From: Adiantum capillus-veneris
Lineage: Eukaryota > Streptophyta > Polypodiopsida > Polypodiales > Pteridaceae
DNA: 64,000 bases
Direction: 5' to 3'
Assembly: GCA_014529385.2 (NCBI GenBank)
Contig: CM043967.1
Coordinates: forward strand, 2,016,501-2,080,500
Part shown: positions 57,943 through 64,000 of the stretch, piece after piece
Layout: each line of letters starts with the position of its first letter
Position numbering within the stretch: the stretch's first letter is position 1
Notes under the pieces: model-generated
The model's input: only the letters and a program-made list of their open reading frames with translations
Told to the model about the DNA's origin: nothing
The model's database searches: none
Position numbers and translations under genes: made by a program

Positions 57943-58422
57943 TGCTGAAAGATTCCAGCAATAGATGCTTGCTCAAGAGAAGGAGATTCTCGAGAGCTTT
58001 TTTGATCCCTTGTAACAGAAATGATTGTAATTTTCCTACCAAAAAAACCATTAGATCTTTGCTAAATTTTTACTTATGAAAAATTTGATGCTATGAGCGT
58101 CCAAGTTTTATCATAAGTCAGATAATTTACCAGGATAGGTCACTTATTTTTGAAGCAATTTCAACCTTTGTACATATAAGACCCTTAGCCAAGGTATAAA
58201 AGGTAACTTTGTAAGGTTTTGAGCATTCAATTTTATTATAGAAAATAAGTAGATAAGGTTTCCTTTGTACTTTTTTGTGCTATTAGTTTTGTGCTTCGTT
58301 TGTATTTTGACGTGATTATTAGTCTTTTATGAGATTTTGTGTATCTTCTCCCTCTCTCTTTTCCCACATCTAGCATCCCAACGTTGACCCGACTCGCCTT
58401 TCAAACCCCATATCCCCCAACA
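57943..58422 (+). repeat. Element E/F LTR (480 bp), shared
   Basis: TGCTGAAAG to CCCCCAACA. It contains CCTTAGCCAAGG-TATAAAAG at 58183-58202. The PPT of E is on its left; gag of F follows on its right after a possible PBS (TTGGTGAACCCGAC, 58425-58438). No second copy lies in the window, so limits rest on these landmarks. Confidence 0.6.
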
Positions 58423-58429
58423 ACTTGGT

Positions 58430-59690
58430 GAACCCGACACAAAAACCAAGTTGGAGTCGGAAGATTTTGTTGAGAAAGATACATATATACCACAGGAGGC
58501 AGCCATGCAAGAGATGATGCAGTAGCTTGCAAGATACATGCAACACAATAGACTACCCAACAATGGTACAATCTACAAAAGCAAACTCGTAAAGCTTGAC
58601 AAGTGATTATAGATAAACTATAGCGGTTTGAAGGCTGTGATATTAGTGAATTCTACAACACCTATGAGCACGCTATGGAAGATAATGGAATTGATGATCA
58701 AAATGTAATAGACGGGTTTCATTTAATTGTGGTGCCTAAACTTAGGGCTTGGATTAAAGAAATTCAAGTGGCTCATGTACCAAATTGGCAAGAATTTAAG
58801 AAGGCACTACAAGAGGAATATTTTCTTGAAGTTTCTCATAGGGTGACGAGACAGAGCTTCATGAAGTGGGTGTAGAAGAAGAATAAAAATTTATATGCAC
58901 GAGAGTTGCTATGAGAATTTGAGAAGAATCTTGACCACTTATCCTTGATAGAGTAGCATTCGTCAAAAGGTTGAGTTGTTTATTGATCTACGGCTTCAAA
59001 AGAGTTGGTACAACTGCTAGAAGACTCAAAATGTGAGCTGGGATTAACGTTTGATTGGAAGATATTCATTGAAGTGATGAATATGATCGTGAAATGATAG
59101 ATGAGGGTTGATAAGATGATTGTGGATGCTATTGAAGAGGATGCTAAAGAGAAATCATTGTCAATAGTACCCAAAGTGGAGGAGCCGGTTCTTGATGAAC
59201 TAGTGAAAGATATTCAAAATCTAGATTTGAATTTAAAAGCTACAAAACTTCAAAAATTAGATGCAAATGGATCTATCTCCAAGCCTAAGCAACAACCTTC
59301 TTGCAAAGATTGGAATAAGCAATGCATGTGGTGCACGAAGACCATATGCCTATTAGGGATTGTGATGACTTTAATGAAGCTTATAAAAGAGATGTGATTT
59401 TTTGGAAAAACAAGAAGATTCATCTCAGGGTAGCAGGTGGGCCACTGCGCTTGAACTTTGGAAGGGGCGTAATGAAAAAGTTAGTCGAAGAAATGTAGCA
59501 TAATCTTGCTCTTGTAGGAATAGCTATGTATGGGTTGTGGGTTTATGGAAAAGAAGATGATGAAGGTGCACGTGCAAAGGGTCAACTATACCCTCATCCC
59601 TTGATGACAGAAAAAGCATGTAAGTTTACATGTGGAAAATTACATCAGGTGGGGAATTGCATTTGAGAGAACATAGGGTGGACTAATTCG
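58430..59690 (+). pseudogene. Element F gag
   Basis: RFEGCDISEFYNTYEHAMED, then DDQNVIDGFHLIVVPKLRAW, HVPNWQEFKKALQEEYFLEV and RVTRQSFMKWV: the Ty3/gypsy Gag core (58630-58875). Downstream an acidic/Lys region (59101-59270), then a knuckle-like CMWC ... EDHMPIRDC with a frameshift between the halves (59324-59365). Stops are frequent. Confidence 0.72.
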
Positions 59691-59740
59691 GTGGATTCTC
59701 TTTTTGTATATGCACTCATTGCTAGTTCTCAAGATAATAA

Positions 59741-59938
59741 GGCTACCCCTAATGCAAATTGAAGCCGCTTATAACCTACCAAAAACATTGGGGAGGACAA
59801 GCCACCTCTAGAATTTGAGTTTGAAGGTGTATCTTGCCAAGCTAATGAGGCTACCCCCAATGCAAACTAAAACCGCTCATAACCTATTAAAAACATCAGG
59901 GACAAGCCACCTCTAGAATTTTAGTTTGAAGGTGTAGC
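59741..59938 (+). repeat. Tandem duplication, 108-bp period (36 codons)
   Basis: GGCTACCCC(T/C)AATGCAAA begins units at 59741 and 59849; both contain ACAAGCCACCTCTAGAATTT. Period is a multiple of three, within the F coding strand. Confidence 0.85.
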
Positions 59939-60427
59939 CAAGCACTATATACATGCACAATGAATATAAAAACTAAACTTCATGCTATCAAACCACACAT
60001 GCATATTGAATACTGAATTATTGAACTTAGGATAGGCAATTCACAACATCTTTGTCTCATTCTTAATAGCGAACACTCCCAAGACTCTCATTCTGAATAG
60101 AAAACACTCCCAAGACTCTCATAACACAGAGAAACACATGACAATTGTGGCACAAGACATTCACATCATATTTTAGGGATCTAGCTACATCAATTATACA
60201 ACCACAATTTAAGAGAACATGTCCTTATATATAATTTGAAATGTGTGTTACCTTTTGCAAAAATCAAACTCATTTTCCACAATCCCTGATCATACTTCTC
60301 AAAATATGTCAAGAGCCTTTTAAAAAACAAATCTTGTCTTTTTAAGCAGTTTAAGCGTGACTTACTTGTGCCCACTAAAGTGCTTGGAACTCAATCCAAG
60401 ATTTAGAGCTATACAAGCAAATTCAAC
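59939..60427. other. Unassigned stretch
   Basis: A short direct repeat GAACACTCCCAAGACTCTCA-like at ~60070 and ~60100. No gene seen. Confidence 0.5.
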
Positions 60428-61677
60428 CTACCTACACCCCCACAACATAAAATTTTCAAACTTCTCCTGGTCAATCTCCTTGACTATCTCTTCCCGATCT
60501 TTATCTTTCCCATCCATAATTTCCACGTCATGTTGATCACCTATTTCACTATTTTCTTCTTTAGCCAATTTTGATTCCTCATCACACTTCACGGCCCTTA
60601 CATACTGCATTGGTGAAACTTCATCAATCTTGTTTATTTGATCATGCTCTTCTGTTTTTATTTTTGAAAATCTTTGATTGACTTACATTAGTCAATTGAT
60701 ATACTATCTCTTGAATCTCTATACCTAAGAGCTTAATTGCACGTGCATGAAACATGATTGCTTATTTTTCTTCCATCTTCTCTTTCATCAAATACAGTTG
60801 CAACTTCAACTCCATGTTGTTTTGGATCAATTTTGCCAACATGTCACCAAGTTCTTCATTTTCCTTTAGAAGCTCCACGTATTCCTTTGACATAAATCCT
60901 TGTGACATATCTACATATGGTTTATAAACCATAGCTTCCATTTTTCCCTGCAATACATTCCTTCTAGTCTTTAACACGTGCTCTTTCATTACCTCTCCTT
61001 CAACATCCGTAAGTAACACATTTTGCAACTCTATGTCCTCATTCTCAAACACCTTCTTTTCCACCATTTGTATCCTGATCTACTACATGTGCACCCAGGT
61101 TCATTGCATAATCCATTGTCATGTTGAAAGTAGCCAAAGATTCTGATACATCCTCTCTTTGCTTCCTTCTTTCTTTTGCCTTTATAACATGAATTCCTTG
61201 AATTGTTTCCACATTGATTTTAGCTATCTTTTTGTCTACATTAAAAATCTTTTTTCATGGTTGAGAATCTGACTCCCAATTTTGGTATGCCTTCGGATCC
61301 CTTTGTAACTGATGTAAGAAACACATCATATTCAATGACTTCCACCACTGGACCTTTGGCTCCTCCTCTGTATCCATCTGATTAATTTGTGCCATGGTGT
61401 TGAGAGCTTCTAATTGTGGTGATGTCTGCCACAAAGGCACTCGCATACTCTCTATGGATATCTCCGACTCCAACTTCACCACTTGCACACGCAAAGTGTT
61501 AAGATTTTCCAATTGTTCATGTTGCATGTATCTCTCGTGCAAACTCCCTATTTTATGCAGTGTAATGGCAAGTCTCGTATGCAAATAATCCCCTTTGTCC
61601 TTAGAATCACCCAAAATTATTCCTCCATGTACTAAAATTTGAGTGGTTTTCCTCTTAACCTTGAAATGATGTATCAT
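60428..61677 (-). pseudogene. Broken coiled-coil coding region, unknown
   Basis: Three minus-strand open stretches in different frames follow each other: 61255-61677 (LHERYMQHEQLENLNTLRVQ, heptad-like), 60762-61067 (EYVELLKENEELGDMLAKLI) and 60428-60610 (acidic, EIVKEIDQEKFENF). Together ~400 residues of mostly helical, charged protein with two or more frameshifts. No family recognised; could be a retroelement accessory ORF or a host-gene retrocopy. Confidence 0.4.
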
Positions 61678-62560
61678 TTACATCATTAATCCATGCGCAT
61701 CTTCATTTAGAGCACTTCCTCATATAGTGGGTTTTTGACTATAAAATTTACAACTCACCAAAGTTTTGAAATGCTTACCCTTATTTTTGTGATAACCATT
61801 TTTAAAAGTACGGGAAGTGAGGTTCACTTTTCCAAAAGTTTAGTTGTCCTCTTGGACGTACTCCATAAGTGCAAATACAATCTAAGAAAATTTTCTAGAG
61901 AGAGATAGAATTTCTTACAAGGCCTCTGAAATGTCCTAAAGCTAGTCTACCATGTAGCTAGGGTTTCTATATTAAATACAAAGTTTTCATAGTCTGAACC
62001 CCATGGGGAGCATTGTAAAGGTTTTGGGATTTAGCCTATGCTTGTGGGTAGCACCCTTATCTATGAGGACTCATAGGTGGCATAGAACCACATGGTAACA
62101 TGTAGAAAAGGCAATTAAGGGATGTGGGTACCCATGGGGATCATTACTAGAGAGTGTTAACTCACCTAGAAAGAGTTAAGTGGCTCGTAAATTGCCTTGA
62201 TAAGTCACCCACTATTTTGTGACTTGGTTTTTGGGACTCTATGTGATGTCATGCATGATGTCAGATCAGATGTATATGCTAGCTCTATATAATGAGCCTT
62301 TTGTACACACTTTTAATAGCATCAATCAATCAAGTTTGGGTTCATCGTCCAGTACCCCCTATATAACGTGCATTGTCAGGGTATTAAAAAAATCCCTCTT
62401 TTAGCATGTTTGAATGAATAAAATGACCACTTATTTTAGGAAATTTTTTCAAAATTGAGTATTAAAACCCCTTATTTTAACGTATCTCTGTTAAATTGCC
62501 TAAAACTTTTGCATTTCCTCCTTTCTAACTCATGTTATACATTAACATGATTACATAGCG
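61678..62560. other. Unassigned stretch
   Basis: AT-rich, no ORF above background, no repeat structure recognised. Confidence 0.5.
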
Positions 62561-62700
62561 CACCCCTCGAGGTTTGTGTCTACATTGTACACTTTCGTTT
62601 GTGCCATTAGCATTTTCATTATTATGAATGCACCCCCCGAGGTTTGTGTCTACATTGTACACTTTCATTTGTGCCATTAGCATTTTCATTACCATGAATA
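62561..62700 (+). repeat. Tandem duplication, two 70-bp units
   Basis: Units 62561-62630 and 62631-62700 both read CACCCC(T/C)(C/-)CGAGGTTTGTGTC onward, with only a few differences. Confidence 0.9.
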
Positions 62701-63449
62701 CATTATGAATGGCTCTGTTATCTACCCTACCTAACCTATCAAGCATGAAGGAGGCTAAAAAATGCTAGTCTGTAATTTTTTTATTAACGAGTTTTTTGCA
62801 AAAATGGCACTTGTAGAACAAGAAAAAAAAAATTTTATGACATTTTTGTGTCTTATGCATGTAAGAAAACTCAGCACTGATCGAGAATTTTCTATGTTTT
62901 TGTGCTCCACGGAGAGAAAGAATGACAAAAAGACGAAGGGGGAAGGTAAAGAACAGGGGGGTTATGCTTCTTTGTCATGCTCTACCTCAACAAAAAACAA
63001 GAGGATAAGAATGGGAAAGTCTCCCTTAGGGTTCTTTCTCTCTCAATGAAGGAGAAAAGGGAAGTGTAGATAGTGGAAACTGCCTTTATACAGGCACTTG
63101 TACATAGACAGATTACCAATCACCGGTAGTAACTACAACTAGTAACTATGACTATGTACAGTCTTTCAAAATTCAGTACGGCCACCTATAAATAGGACCC
63201 ACTCCTTTGATTTTGGATATCCTATCACTTTGTTTGTCTATCGCTAGTTGTTCATTTGTCCATTCTTTGTAGTCCTTGAGCTACTGCTCTATTTGCAACC
63301 AAGGTTTGTTGTAATCTAGCACTCAATGCTCAGTTCTACTTATCACTCAATATTTGAATACATCATTTTTAGTGTCTTGTATTCGATAATTGACTTTGTC
63401 CTTTGAGTTCATTTCATTATCTGGCTTCCTTCTGTTCATTCTACTTGAT
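62701..63449. other. Unassigned stretch
   Basis: A 95-codon Lys-rich plus ORF (62762-63049) without recognisable domain; then sequence with the look of a transposon untranslated region. Nothing firm. Confidence 0.4.
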
Positions 63450-64000
63450 TGTCTAGCGGTCCACATAGGTGAACAACTATCGCATCTCTGAAAGAGACGA
63501 AACTAAGATGAAATGTCAATCCTAGGAAGCGAATGACTCAACTAGGGCATGGAGGCACACCGAGAGGTTGTCAAGCTCTTGGCTGAACACAACAACAATG
63601 TGTACTCAATACATTAAAATCTATGATCCTTTTGAAATGATCTCTCACCAAACTAAAAGCAAATCCTTAAACAAATCATCTCCAATTGATTCCAAACTTC
63701 ATAGGCAATACGTGGGGCTATGTTGAACATAACTAGGTCATCAAATTTGCAAGAAGAACTCATGCAAAAATTGTGATTTTCTCTTGGCAACCTTATGCAA
63801 ACCAATTTTTCGAAATTGGGATATGCCTATTGGGATCTCCTAAGTGCCACAAATTGTATGCAATAGACAAATTTTTCATAAGACACTTGGATAGACAGAA
63901 ATGTCACTTAGAAGGTCATATATGAAGTTGCTCCATTTTTGTGCAATGCTTGCAATCTAGCTATCCACATGCAGAGCTTTTCATGACAAACACAGTGGTT
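63450..64000 (-). repeat. Probable divergent LTR fragment of the A/B/C family
   Basis: AATGACTCAACTAGGGCATG followed by GAGGCACACCGAGAGGTTGT parallels the inverted LTR text at ~20406-20460 (AATCTGACTCGACTAGTGCA, then TAGAGGCTACAAGAGGTTTT). The following CAAACAAATCA- and CAAACTTCATAGG-like words keep the same order. It runs off the window end. Confidence 0.5.

Overview
This window looks like nuclear DNA of a land plant with a large, repeat-choked genome. I see LTR retrotransposons of both plant superfamilies (Ty1/copia and Ty3/gypsy, including a Tat-type element with a second RNase H), primer-binding sites matching plant tRNA-iMet and tRNA-Asp, long (CT)n tracts, and a decayed retrocopy of cytosolic ribosomal protein S4. 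I found no intact host gene, rRNA, tRNA or bacterial operon structure. A fern, lycophyte or gymnosperm would fit, but the sequence does not decide it.

Layout. (A) 1-14793, plus strand: 3' part of a very long Ty3/gypsy element with integrase, an aspartic-protease-like ORF after the integrase, a non-coding block, a second long ORF (ORF2), a polypurine tract (PPT) and a 902-bp LTR. A complete Ty1/copia element (1352-6563, minus strand, 321-bp LTRs, TSD GTTTA) sits inside A's integrase. (D') 14794-18179, minus: gag and leader of a Tat-like element interrupted by A. (D/D' LTR) 18181-19904: one LTR with a PPT on one side and a PBS on the other. (D) 19905-20330 and 34694-37651, minus: Tat-type pol, split by element C. 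(C) 20331-34693, minus: a 14.4-kb member of the A LTR family, inserted in D's integrase with TSD AATTG/AATTA. It has a gag-like region but no reverse transcriptase that I can find, and it contains an RPS4 retrocopy, (CT)n tracts and a long hairpin. (B) 40728-52776, plus: a nearly full-length relative of A with both LTRs, PBS, gag, RT end, RNase H, integrase, post-integrase protease, ORF2 and PPT; protease and most of RT between gag and pol are deleted. (E-LTR-F) about 54160-59700, plus: integrase tail and post-integrase protease of a third family, then an LTR at 57943-58422, then the gag of a next copy. (G) about 60428-61677, minus: a broken coiled-coil coding region. 63450-64000 looks like a divergent LTR fragment.

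The most interesting material is the shared architecture of A, B and C. Non-coding leader blocks carry a perfect or near-perfect palindrome centred on TCGCGA every ~240-295 bp (mostly 274-292). These blocks stand before the gag-like ORFs (B, C) and, in A and B, again before ORF2. The unrelated leader of D' carries its own ~270-300-bp series of palindromes with entirely different arms (ACATGG..CCATGT) but the same TCGCGA centre. A and B also carry a tandemly duplicated integrase HHCC module, a retropepsin-like domain downstream of integrase, and a long coiled-coil ORF2 next to the 3' LTR. Everything is decayed by stops and frameshifts, so these are fossils, but agreement between independent copies shows the layout is real.
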